From Deltaproteobacteria bacterium (lineage in GTDB: Bacteria > Desulfobacterota > Desulfobacteria > Desulfobacterales > Desulfosarcinaceae): DNA of 64,000 nt. Within the stretch, counting starts at the first letter, position 1. Each line of letters starts with the position of its first letter. Position numbers and translations under genes: made by a program. Where the stretch lies: the NCBI GenBank assembly GCA_020444075.1, contig JAHLLR010000007.1:47025-111024 (forward strand), in the 5' to 3' direction. Shown here one piece after another: positions 46,296 through 54,191 of the stretch. The notes under the pieces are model-generated. The model was not told the DNA's origin and made no database searches. It was given only the letters and a program-made list of their open reading frames with translations.

Positions 46296-46475
46296 ATGGC
46301 CGAGCCTCATGAAATGTACCAGTGTCAGACCGCCACCTGCGGTTATATCTACAACCCCGATAAGGGCGACCGCAAAGGCAAGATCGCCAAGGGAACGTCA
46401 TTTGACGATCTGCCCGACGACTGGAAGTGCCCCATCTGCGGTGCCGGGAAAAAAATGTTCAAGCCGCTTGGATAA
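46296..46475 (+). CDS. rubredoxin, CX4C type
   Basis: A 59-aa rubredoxin. The first knuckle reads CQTATCGY, with four residues between the cysteines instead of two, and the second is [11 protein letters not shown]. Rubredoxins with an expanded first loop are known in sulfate reducers (type 2). AAAGGAGTC is 8-10 nt before the ATG. It follows the iron-sulfur flavoprotein by 28 bp and precedes a second, standard rubredoxin. Confidence 0.88.
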   Translation: MAEPHEMYQCQTATCGYIYNPDKGDRKGKIAKGTSFDDLPDDWKCPICGAGKKMFKPLG

Positions 46476-46599
46476 TCGCCCTCAATTTCGATTAGACACC
46501 GCCAGGTTCTTCATGGTAGAAAGAGACACCCTTTTTTAACATGAATGCTTCATCCATGGCGACACTCTTAACCATAACGCATAACTTACGGAGGTAACA

Positions 46600-46761
46600 A
46601 TGGACAGGTATGTATGTACGCTTTGCGGCTATGTTTATGACCCCGAAGCAGGCGACCCCGACAATGGCGTGGCTCCCGGCACCAAGTGGGAAGATGTTCC
46701 CGGCGACTGGGAGTGCCCGGTGTGCGGAGCGAGTAAAGACGATTTCGAAAAGGAAGAATAA
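46600..46761 (+). CDS. rubredoxin, standard type
   Basis: A 53-aa rubredoxin with [14 protein letters not shown] and [11 protein letters not shown], matching the classical single-iron carrier in every position that I can check. GGAGGT precedes the ATG. It lies upstream of the flavodiiron oxidase gene; in Roo systems rubredoxin is the direct electron donor, so it is a good candidate for that job. Confidence 0.96.
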   Translation: MDRYVCTLCGYVYDPEAGDPDNGVAPGTKWEDVPGDWECPVCGASKDDFEKEE

Positions 46762-46807
46762 TCCTCTCGGTCCTTGCGAAGCGTTCTTTTTTTTGCGACT
46801 GGTTCCG

Positions 46808-46841
46808 GATGCCCTTTTTCTGTTCATGGGAAAAGGGCATC
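46808..46841. repeat. inverted repeat between rubredoxin and roo
   Basis: GATGCCCTTTT (46808-46818) is the exact reverse complement of AAAAGGGCATC (46831-46841), an 11-bp stem with a 12-nt loop. It lies 46 bp after the rubredoxin stop. There is no T-run at the 3' side, so it is a hairpin or operator rather than a clear terminator. Confidence 0.6.
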
Positions 46842-46969
46842 TCGATTATGGATCAACCCCTGTAGAATGAGAACACCCGGTCGACCCGGCCTGTTTGGCG
46901 ATCTCGACCGGCGCTGAACCACAAAGCCGCCCAGGATGGGCAGATAATAACGGCAACAGGAAACCGCAC

Positions 46970-48163
46970 ATGAAACCGACTAAAATTGCAGACGGCATCT
47001 ATGATGTTGGCGTCATCGACTGGAATATCAGAGATTTTCACGGCTACTCCACCGATCGTGGAACCAGCTACAACGCCTATCTGGTCATGGACGAGAAGAT
47101 CGCTCTCATCGACACGGTGAAAGCCCCCTTTGCCGACCAGCTGATCGGCAATATCTCCCAGATCATCGATCCGAAAAAGATCGACGTGGTGGTCAGCAAT
47201 CATACCGAGATGGACCACTCGGGGGCATTGCCGCGCATCATGCACCGGGTGGGCGAGGACAAACCGCTTTACTGCTCCAAGATGGGCGCAAAAAACCTGG
47301 CCAGCCATTTCCCCAACGCCTGGAACTATCACCCCGTCGCGGAGGGTGAGGAGCTCTGCCTGGGAAAGCGCACCCTGACCTTCATGGAAACCCGCATGAT
47401 CCACTGGCCGGACAGCATGTTCACCTACCTGAAGGAGGAGCACATCCTCTTTTCCAGCGATGGGTTCGGTCAGCACTACGCGGGGTTCGACAAATTCGAC
47501 GACCAGGCCGGCACGGACCTCATGGTCCAGGCCAAGAAATATTTTGCCAACATCCTTTTGCTTTACGCGCCCCGCATTCTGAATCTGGTCGAAAAAGTGG
47601 TGGCCTCGGGCCTTCAGATCGACATGATCTGTCCGGACCACGGCGTTATCTGGCGCCAAGACCCCGGCAAAATTATCGACGCCTACCTCAGATGGAGCCG
47701 GCAGGAACTGGAAAAGAAGGCGGTGGTCGTCTATGACACCATGTGGAAAAGCACCGAGGCCATGGCCAACGCCATCGCCGAGGGCATCTCACTCACCGGC
47801 GTCAAGGTCAAGCCTATCCACATTCGCAGTTCCCACCGCAGCGACATCATGACCGATGTACTGGATGCGGCGGCCGTGGTTGTGGGTTCGCCCACCCTGA
47901 ACAACCAGATGTTCCCCACGGTAGCCGATGTACTGGTTTACATGAAGGGGCTCAAACCGGAAAACCGGATCGGCGGCGCCTTTGGCTCCTACGGCTGGAG
48001 CGGCGAATCGGTGAAGCTGGTAACGGCGGAACTGGAGGCCATGAAATTCACGATGATCGAACCGGGTCCCCGGCTTCAATACGTTCCCGATGGCGCCGGT
48101 ATCGACGCCTGCATCGAGTACGGCAAAAAAATCGGTGAAGCCGTAAACGCCAAACTACTGTGA
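46970..48163 (+). CDS. roo: FprA-family flavodiiron protein (rubredoxin:oxygen oxidoreductase)
   Basis: A 397-aa A-type flavoprotein that reduces O2 to water (or NO) with electrons from rubredoxin. The beta-lactamase-like domain has the diiron ligands in SNHTEMDHSGAL and further histidines in MIHWPDSMF and CPDHGVIW; the flavodoxin domain (about 255-395) has VVYDTMWKSTEAMA and SYGWSGESVK. ATG 46970 begins a standard N-terminus; a reading from 46895 adds 25 unlikely residues. It follows the standard rubredoxin gene by 208 bp, with the inverted repeat between them. Confidence 0.95.
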   Translation: MKPTKIADGIYDVGVIDWNIRDFHGYSTDRGTSYNAYLVMDEKIALIDTVKAPFADQLIGNISQIIDPKKIDVVVSNHTEMDHSGALPRIMHRVGEDKPLYCSKMGAKNLASHFPNAWNYHPVAEGEELCLGKRTLTFMETRMIHWPDSMFTYLKEEHILFSSDGFGQHYAGFDKFDDQAGTDLMVQAKKYFANILLLYAPRILNLVEKVVASGLQIDMICPDHGVIWRQDPGKIIDAYLRWSRQELEKKAVVVYDTMWKSTEAMANAIAEGISLTGVKVKPIHIRSSHRSDIMTDVLDAAAVVVGSPTLNNQMFPTVADVLVYMKGLKPENRIGGAFGSYGWSGESVKLVTAELEAMKFTMIEPGPRLQYVPDGAGIDACIEYGKKIGEAVNAKLL

Positions 48164-48280
48164 ATATCGATCGTCCACCGTCGAATGCCGACTAAGGCAT
48201 GCTGACTATTTTTATAAGCTGACCGTGCGAAGCGGGCAAAATATTCGAAGTTCAACGTTGGATGTTCAAAAGAGTGTTTT

Positions 48281-48487
48281 ATGAAAATACCCGTCGTCGA
48301 TATCGGCACGTGCACACTGTGCATGGGCTGTGTGGCCGTCTGCCCGGAAGTGTTCCGCGAAAACGATGCTGGATACATCGAAGTCATCGAATTGGCCGCC
48401 TATCCCGAAGAAACGGTGAACGAGGCCATCAAATACTGCCCTGAAGACAGCATCAGCTGGGAAGAGCAAAATAGTGAGGAAAAATGA
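48281..48487 (+). CDS. ferredoxin, one 4Fe-4S cluster
   Basis: A 68-aa ferredoxin with CTLCMGCVAVCPEVF and a late KYCPEDSI cysteine, enough for one cluster of the Fer4-13 type. The C-terminus is acidic. It overlaps the DsrE-like gene by 4 bp (ATGA), so the two are translationally coupled. It lies downstream of the flavodiiron oxidase and may supply electrons to the redox enzymes around it. Confidence 0.92.
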   Translation: MKIPVVDIGTCTLCMGCVAVCPEVFRENDAGYIEVIELAAYPEETVNEAIKYCPEDSISWEEQNSEEK

Positions 48488-48831
48488 GAAAAGCAGCACT
48501 TTTCGTTTTTAACGGGGACCCGGTCTGTTTCATCCATGTACTGCTCAACGGGCTGGACATGAAGGCAAAGGGTATGGACGGCCGTATCATCGTGGAGGGA
48601 GCGGCCACCGCCCTGCTGCCCAAACTGGCCCAACAGGAAAATCCCCTTCACACGCTGTGGGAGAAAGCCAAATCCCAGGGCATCGTGGAAGGGGTGTGCA
48701 AGGGGTGCGCCCTCAAAATGGGCACCGCGGATGAAGCCGTCAATCAGGGCCTGTCCCTGCTGGACGACATGTCCGGCCACCCCTCCATGTCCCGCTATAT
48801 GGAAGAAGGCTTCGAGGTCATCTCCTTTTAG
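48484..48831 (+). CDS. DsrE-like family protein
   Basis: A 115-aa protein with the fold of the DsrE/DsrF-like family: a first beta strand ALFVFNGDPVCFIHVLLNGLDM, the second RIIVEGAATALLPKL, and a conserved cysteine pair in GVCKGCALKMG near residue 75. DsrE-like proteins carry sulfur atoms in trafficking pathways. The cysteines here would be the acceptor site. It overlaps the ferredoxin gene by 4 bp and is followed 10 bp later by a HEAT-like protein gene. Confidence 0.85.
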   Translation: MRKAALFVFNGDPVCFIHVLLNGLDMKAKGMDGRIIVEGAATALLPKLAQQENPLHTLWEKAKSQGIVEGVCKGCALKMGTADEAVNQGLSLLDDMSGHPSMSRYMEEGFEVISF

Positions 48832-48841
48832 GGATGAAATC

Positions 48842-49519
48842 ATGGGCAACCGTGAACTCAAAGCCCGCATCGGGCAACTGCTCAGGCAGGACGATTTCCA
48901 AAACGCCCTGGAAACCATCCGGTCGATCCCCGGTCGCCAGGCAGTGAATCCCCTCTTCTCTCTATTTTATTCGGGAGACGAAGCAATCCGCTGGCGGGCC
49001 GTAACGGCCATGGGTGCGGTGGTTGGCCATATGGCCGACTCCGCCATGGAATCGGCGCGGGTGGTGATGCGCCGGCTCATGTGGAACCTGAACGACGAGT
49101 CCGGCGGCATCGGCTGGGGATCACCCGAAGCCATGGGTGAAATCACCGCCGTCCATGCCGGTCTGGCGGGCGAGTTTGCCTCCATCCTGATTTCCTATAT
49201 CAATCCGGATGGCAATTTCCTCGAACACGAATTGCTCCAGCGGGGATCCCTGTGGGGCGTGGGGCGCTTGGCCCATGCCCGGCCGCTGCTGGCCAAACCG
49301 GCGACCCCTTTTCTGACCGCGTTTTTCGATTCGCCCGACCCTTACCTTCGTGGAACGGCGATTTGGGCGGCCGCCCCCATCCTGAACGACACCATGCGCC
49401 CGCTAATTAGAACCAGATTGTCCGATACGGCACCCCTTCGGCTCTACCGGCAGATGCAGATTATGGAAACCACCGTTGGCAACCTGGCCAAGGCGGCCCT
49501 GGCCAACAATGCGCTCTGA
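48842..49519 (+). CDS. HEAT-repeat-like protein of DVU0298 type
   Basis: A 225-aa all-helical protein. It has HEAT-like repeats (GRQAVNPLFSLFYSGDEAIRWRAVTAMGAVVGHM and later GLAGEFASILISYI). The conserved MWNLNDESGGIGWGSPEAMGEI segment is, as I recall, typical of the DVU0298-type family restricted to sulfate reducers. It likely mediates protein contacts. It closes the redox gene run; the gene ends in a minus-strand-rich area. Confidence 0.8.
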   Translation: MGNRELKARIGQLLRQDDFQNALETIRSIPGRQAVNPLFSLFYSGDEAIRWRAVTAMGAVVGHMADSAMESARVVMRRLMWNLNDESGGIGWGSPEAMGEITAVHAGLAGEFASILISYINPDGNFLEHELLQRGSLWGVGRLAHARPLLAKPATPFLTAFFDSPDPYLRGTAIWAAAPILNDTMRPLIRTRLSDTAPLRLYRQMQIMETTVGNLAKAALANNAL

Positions 49520-49782
49520 CAAAACCCCGCCGGTGACCGGCGCCTTTATTCGACGGACAATATAACGGCCGCGTCACTCAAAAAACTTCAAAAATATTGA
49601 TGCTTGTTTTCGGTCGGCGGCAATGCCGATATCGGGAGTGATCAGCCAGATACCCTGGTGAATACTCAACCTATGTACACGAAAATCCGAGATGGCGCAT
49701 ATCCACCGAAAGGAGACGCTTCTTTCCCCTTTGTGTTCCGCCGGATTTGACAAAACAATAGAACCTACCCCAAAAATAAGGA

Positions 49783-50100
49783 TCAGGGTTCCGGGAAAGG
49801 CATGCAACGGCGAAAAAGCGCAGCATACATGTGGTATGTGCGCATTTTGAGCCGTTTCATAACGCCGCCGTGGCCACTCAGACTATTTTTGAGATAGGTT
49901 CTGGTCGGGCAGCACCGTGCGGCCGCCGCAGGCAGCATTTCCCCCTCTGGATTCGGGTCGAGTGCCACGCCTGTATTCTGGAAAAAACCGATGCCGGCAA
50001 TCTTGAGCGTCTCGCCGGCCTTTTCATCCTGGCAGGCCGCCAGGCAAGCTTCTGCCAGCAGGTGTGCCCACAATGCAGAGGTCGTCGATTTGCCTACCAT
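49783..50100 (-). CDS. possible HU/IHF-like remnant or small protein
   Basis: A 105-aa reading frame. Residues 28-70 can be aligned by eye with HU/IHF DNA-binding proteins (KAGETLKIAGIGFF, then DPNPEGEMLPAAAARC, compare KKGEKVTLVGFGTF and GRNPQTGE), but the match is weak and the last 35 residues are unlike HU. There is no ribosome-binding site; an inverted repeat lies right before the ATG. It may be a decayed gene. The rest of 49520-49782 holds nothing recognisable. Confidence 0.25.
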   Translation of the reverse strand: MVGKSTTSALWAHLLAEACLAACQDEKAGETLKIAGIGFFQNTGVALDPNPEGEMLPAAAARCCPTRTYLKNSLSGHGGVMKRLKMRTYHMYAALFRRCMPFPEP

Positions 50101-50102
50101 CG

Positions 50103-50136
50103 CATGCGTTTACGCATGGTAGGTCAATGCGTAAAC
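50103..50136. promoter_or_regulatory. palindrome cluster upstream of the HU-like frame
   Basis: CATGCG TTTA CGCATG (50103-50118) is a perfect hairpin or operator; ATGCGTAAAC at 50127-50136 repeats one half of it in reverse orientation. The flanks CCTACCAT (50093-50100) and GGTAGG (50118-50123) add outer symmetry. It lies between the alpha/beta hydrolase end and the HU-like frame, 14-50 bp from the hydrolase stop. Confidence 0.5.
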
Positions 50137-50149
50137 ATACAAGCACCTG

Positions 50150-51649
50150 TTAGAGCAGCCATTGAAGAAGGGTCTTCGACGTCTCCGGATGTCGAAAATA
50201 GGTCGTATGAGTCACTCCCTGATCGCTTGCGAACTGCAGTGTCTTTTCCGCAGGGATGGGAAACCCGGGGATTCCCTCGGCACCCGCAACTCCGGAAGTA
50301 GGCACGACCAGGTCGTTGGGCGCCTCGGCAAAGACGCGGTCCATTACTTGATCGACCACCACTTGCTTAACCAGTTCGCGAAGGCTCCCCTTGGGTTCAA
50401 AATTAGAGGTTACCGCAAACGGCTGGGAAACCTTAAACGGTTCTCGTTGAAGTTGGGCCAGAAACTGGCCTTTCGGATTCATTGCGGCCAGACCGTCAAG
50501 TCCTTTAAGCGAGGCGCTTCCCAGTATTTTAACAAGCACCGCAACCCCTTCGAGCACCTCCGCAACCACAGAAAGAGGGCCTGACGGAGCCAGATTCAAG
50601 ATGCTGGTGTAACGGTCAATAAAATCAACCATGTGTTTCGGGTCAGCAAGGGGGGTCCCCATGTTAGGTGCAGCCACAAAGATGAGCTTGCCGACGCGAA
50701 GGCCCGATACCTTCTGGGCCAGAGTTCGGGAGACAAGCCCCCCTCTGCTATGGCAAATGATGTCTGCATCCATCGTGGCACCCGGTGGCATCTGCTTTTG
50801 AAACCATTCGGCATTCTGGTTGGGATCCTCCGAAAGGGAAAAATGGTTGAAGGCGAAAACGCGTCCCTGGTACCCCTGATGAAGCTTTTTCATGGTCTCG
50901 TAAGGGATCCCGCCAAAGCCGCCATGGGAGGTGCTGAAGGTCCCATGCACGAAGAGCAGGCAACGGTTTCCAGCCCACAGGTTCAGGTCGCCAGCCGTTA
51001 AAGGGGGCCCTTGTGGGTTTTGGTAATTATCTGGAGTAAAATGCCTTAAACCGTAAGGACGGTTCTTGGCTTCCCAGCGCCCGGCAAAATAGTCGGAGAT
51101 TGATCCAAGCACCGGGTCGATCAGCGGGAAGACGATCACTTTGAGGAGTTTGCGACCCAGGCGACCGATCAGGCCTCGTTTGGTCCCTTCGGACGGAGGT
51201 GGAACGGGCGGGACCGCTCTTCGTATGACAAACCGTTTATAGCCCCCCGCACCACGCGTCGCCGAGGATTCTGGTTGGCCCGTCGTGTCGAGGGGAAAGT
51301 TCCAGGTGACAACCCCTTCTTCATCGACGGCCAACACAACCTGCCCGACAGTGGCTCCAAGGTCGGGAACTTCTAGTATCAGAGCATCCTCGCCCTGCGT
51401 CGATCTGATCGGCGTTTCTGCAGGCAGGGGCCTCACTTCAGCGACATCGAGTTCAATCAACTTGACCTCCTTCATGCCGACCGCCGTAAGGGCCTCATCC
51501 AATGCGGTAGTTGCCAACTCGAGTCCACCACCGCTTCGTCCGGTTTGTGCCCCCTCATGTACCACTGCGCTACCCTTTAGGCCTTGGGCCGAAATCCGAT
51601 ATCCAGGAGCCAGTTCGATAATTTTTCCGCTGCCGTCTAAAATCGTCAT
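50150..51649 (-). CDS. alpha/beta hydrolase (lipase-like), coupled to a CHAT protease
   Basis: A 499-aa protein whose middle (about 215-400) is an alpha/beta hydrolase: CLLFVHGTFSTSHGGF provides the oxyanion region, IICHSRGGLVS is the nucleophile elbow (S301), and KLIFVAAPNMGTPLAD is the lipase-type strand that follows. A late aspartate (APNDLVVPTSG) and histidine (GVTHTTYF) could complete the triad. The first 150 residues have no recognised fold. It starts 1 bp after the CHAT gene, with the ribosome-binding site AGGAGG inside that gene's last codons, so it is certainly co-translated. A lipase or esterase effector controlled by the protease is a plausible inference. Confidence 0.83.
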   Translation of the reverse strand: MTILDGSGKIIELAPGYRISAQGLKGSAVVHEGAQTGRSGGGLELATTALDEALTAVGMKEVKLIELDVAEVRPLPAETPIRSTQGEDALILEVPDLGATVGQVVLAVDEEGVVTWNFPLDTTGQPESSATRGAGGYKRFVIRRAVPPVPPPSEGTKRGLIGRLGRKLLKVIVFPLIDPVLGSISDYFAGRWEAKNRPYGLRHFTPDNYQNPQGPPLTAGDLNLWAGNRCLLFVHGTFSTSHGGFGGIPYETMKKLHQGYQGRVFAFNHFSLSEDPNQNAEWFQKQMPPGATMDADIICHSRGGLVSRTLAQKVSGLRVGKLIFVAAPNMGTPLADPKHMVDFIDRYTSILNLAPSGPLSVVAEVLEGVAVLVKILGSASLKGLDGLAAMNPKGQFLAQLQREPFKVSQPFAVTSNFEPKGSLRELVKQVVVDQVMDRVFAEAPNDLVVPTSGVAGAEGIPGFPIPAEKTLQFASDQGVTHTTYFRHPETSKTLLQWLL

Positions 51650-51650
51650 T

Positions 51651-53693
51651 TTAACCTCCTATGGTGCCTGTACTGGGCCGCCGAAGAATTAGGCTGGGAT
51701 GACCATAAAAAATGTAAGCGACAAACGTAGAGGATGGGATGTCTTGTGTTAGATCAAACTTTGAACGGACGTCCCGCATCACCTCCCCAACTTCGATTCC
51801 ATCATCTAGGGTTCTTTCGTAAAAATTTATAGCGATGTCATGAGCCAGCTGGTCGTCGATGGACCAAAGGGGCGCCATGAACCCTCTGCTCCCCGCCCGT
51901 AGAAACTCCCCGGCCATCCCGCCATAATCGGCCAGCAGCTCCGACGAAAATCCCAGTTGGCAGGCGTTAAGGAAGACGAAGGGTTGTTTGTCCTGGCAGA
52001 TTTTCGACCCGGATACGATGTTGGGAGAAAGGCGAATGGCTTTTTCACTCAGAACGATGCCATTGTAGCGGTGATTGGTGGGATCGACTTCACCATGACA
52101 GGCGAAATGGAGCGAACTGACGGCTACCGGTTGACCACCTTTCTGCAAGGTGTCGCTGAGCAGGAGGTTCAGGTCGTTTTCGGTTGCCGTCAGGGGGACT
52201 GTTTCGTAGCGAAGCGCCAAAGTTTTCCCCTCCTCCTTTGCCAGGGGGAGGGGGCGCTGCCCATTTTCCGCATAATAATCGCCGATGACCAGCGCCATGC
52301 GACCAATCTCTATGGTGTGGGCAGGAGGCAATGCCGGTCGTTGGACTCCACGTGGACGTTTGGGTCCAGGTGGAATCCAACGACCCACGCGCAGCTGAGC
52401 TCCCATAAGAGGAGGGCGGTTCGGATCAATCAGGGCCGGATCGATCCAGTCCTCTTCGGTGGAGGCGAGTTCCCATGGGATATAGGCTTCGGAGCTTACC
52501 ACCAACAGAGACGGCGCCCGTCCGTCATTTTTTTCGTTCCTGCGTTTCCAGACCTGGTCCAGCACGTTCCAGAACTCCAAAGGGATGACATCCGAGATGT
52601 GCCGGGCGATCCCCAGAATCTGTTCATCGATGAACTTGGTCCCATCCTTTTCCGCGACGGTCTTGATCTCGTTCAAGGCAAAACTTTGAGCATTTTTTCC
52701 CTTCAAAGTGGTGAGAACCTTGCCTTCGGGGAGCATAACATCCAGAGGGGAAGTAAAAAGCCATTCCAAACTTGTTTCTTCTATCCCCGTGTTGATCGTG
52801 ACTTGAAGATCCGGTGCTTCCACCTCAGGGGCAACAGCCAGACCGGTTGTCGTCGTTTTCACCGGTTCCGCCGGAGGGGCTGTGCCGACGGAGACCACTC
52901 GAATCTCTCGCCAGGCCCTGGCAAGCAGATGTCCCTCGTAGGTGAACTCTACCTCGAGATGACTCAATAGCAGCTCTGCGTCGGTGGCTGGGGCAATGAG
53001 TGTTACCCGTGCCTCGGCTTTTTGCGGCTGTGTGCGATCCACGTGTAAAAAACGACGGATACCATTGGGGGCTTCGAACTCCGGGGCCATAACCTGAACG
53101 ATCAGGTCGAATTCATCCTCTGCCGTTACCAGCGTAAACTTGCCTCCCGCAACACCCGCTTGTTGCTCAAGGGACAGGCCGATGATCAGCTCAAACTTTT
53201 GTTTTGGGGCGACGTTATCGGGAGCCTCCAGCCGCGGGTAAGCGGAAAACGGAGTGGATGCTTTGGCGGGAGCTGCTTCTTTCGGGAAGGAGGATGGGAG
53301 CGCTTGGTGCACGGCTGCCGAAACTCCGCCGCCGCGGGTTGAACGCACAGCGGCCGCTTTGGGTTCGGGTTCGAGGACTCCGAGAACGTCCTCTCCATCC
53401 AGCAGAACCCCGCTGACATCCTGGTAACTCTTTGGAGAATCCACATCCACAGCGTAGGTACCTGAAGCCATTCCCTCATGAAGATCCAATGATTCTCTCA
53501 GGGATACATCCAGCTTTTCCGGTTTGTAGCGCGCGAGACTCCGGATGTCTCCTACTCGAAAGGTGTACCAATAGATCTCCAGCCTCTCTCTCCGTCGAAT
53601 CACCAGATCGGTTTGATCCGGATAGCCGGTCAATGCATCCATGGCGGCTCTCAGGGTCATGCCGGCATCAAGGGTAATTGCACTTCTCAACAT
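51651..53693 (-). CDS. CHAT-domain caspase-like protease
   Basis: A 680-aa protein. The C-terminal CHAT domain (about 395-665) has the catalytic histidine in LHFACHGEVD (H533) and cysteine in VFLNACQLG (C578), then GGMAGEFLRAGSRGFMAPLWSIDD and YIFYGHPSLIL, as in caspase-HetF-type peptidases. The first 390 residues are of beta type and unassigned: an N-terminal region (MTLRAAMDALTGYPDQTDLVIRRRERLEIYWYTFRV) may be one of the ternary-complex-associated domains seen with CHAT, a guess. ATG 53693 follows GGGAGGTG at 5 nt; the GTG at 53699 is less likely. No TPR repeats. The partner hydrolase overlaps its ribosome-binding site. Such pairs appear in bacterial conflict systems; target unknown. Confidence 0.88.
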   Translation of the reverse strand: MLRSAITLDAGMTLRAAMDALTGYPDQTDLVIRRRERLEIYWYTFRVGDIRSLARYKPEKLDVSLRESLDLHEGMASGTYAVDVDSPKSYQDVSGVLLDGEDVLGVLEPEPKAAAVRSTRGGGVSAAVHQALPSSFPKEAAPAKASTPFSAYPRLEAPDNVAPKQKFELIIGLSLEQQAGVAGGKFTLVTAEDEFDLIVQVMAPEFEAPNGIRRFLHVDRTQPQKAEARVTLIAPATDAELLLSHLEVEFTYEGHLLARAWREIRVVSVGTAPPAEPVKTTTTGLAVAPEVEAPDLQVTINTGIEETSLEWLFTSPLDVMLPEGKVLTTLKGKNAQSFALNEIKTVAEKDGTKFIDEQILGIARHISDVIPLEFWNVLDQVWKRRNEKNDGRAPSLLVVSSEAYIPWELASTEEDWIDPALIDPNRPPLMGAQLRVGRWIPPGPKRPRGVQRPALPPAHTIEIGRMALVIGDYYAENGQRPLPLAKEEGKTLALRYETVPLTATENDLNLLLSDTLQKGGQPVAVSSLHFACHGEVDPTNHRYNGIVLSEKAIRLSPNIVSGSKICQDKQPFVFLNACQLGFSSELLADYGGMAGEFLRAGSRGFMAPLWSIDDQLAHDIAINFYERTLDDGIEVGEVMRDVRSKFDLTQDIPSSTFVAYIFYGHPSLILRRPSTGTIGG

Positions 53694-53911
53694 AGTCACC
53701 TCCCTTAGCTTTCGATGTTTCTGTTCCTAACGCAGTTAATTTCATTTAAACTTTCTTTGGATTAAATCATGGTTCAGCCGGCCACCCCGCCGAACTCCAG
53801 GCTAAAGGTAGGATCGCCGTGCAATCTTGGAACGCCCTATTCTGCAACGCGAGCAGCTTGAACCACTGGTTGAGCCTGCTCCTTATCCGCATTGAAAGCT
53901 ATGTCGAAGAC

Positions 53912-53998
53912 TCAGGGACTTTTTTCATGCCCGTGCAGGTCCCCCAGGGTCGGGTAACGGGAGATGCCCACCAATCCAGCATAATCCTTTCCTGCCAT
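53912..53998 (-). pseudogene. remnant of a caspase-like (peptidase C14) gene, 5' end only
   Basis: A 28-codon reading frame behind AGAGAGG encodes MAGKDYAGLVGISRYPTLGD and a few more residues before a stop. The YAGLVGISRYPTLGDLHG stretch is the usual first strand of caspase-family proteins, but the catalytic histidine and cysteine part is absent. A further open stretch in another frame (53890-53765) does not continue the family. This indicates a deleted caspase gene in the 53694-54191 gap; otherwise that gap shows no gene. Confidence 0.5.
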
Positions 53999-54191
53999 CA
54001 AAACATCCTCTCTTTATAAATCGATCCAAATACCGGTGCTCGGTTCTGAAAAAGTTTTTTCCGGTTTTCATCCCTATTTCAATAAATGGCTGGGACGTGC
54101 TGTGACGAAGCCATTCAACCCCTTCGCTTCCAAACGGCGTTGAACCAAGTTGGTCTTAGGTAGTCTGGGGATCCATCCCTTTTGTCCCACA

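Noticed and set aside
49831..50301. 156-codon plus-strand frame overlapping the hydrolase end
   Set aside because: It is antisense to the hydrolase C-terminus and has no motif or ribosome-binding site.
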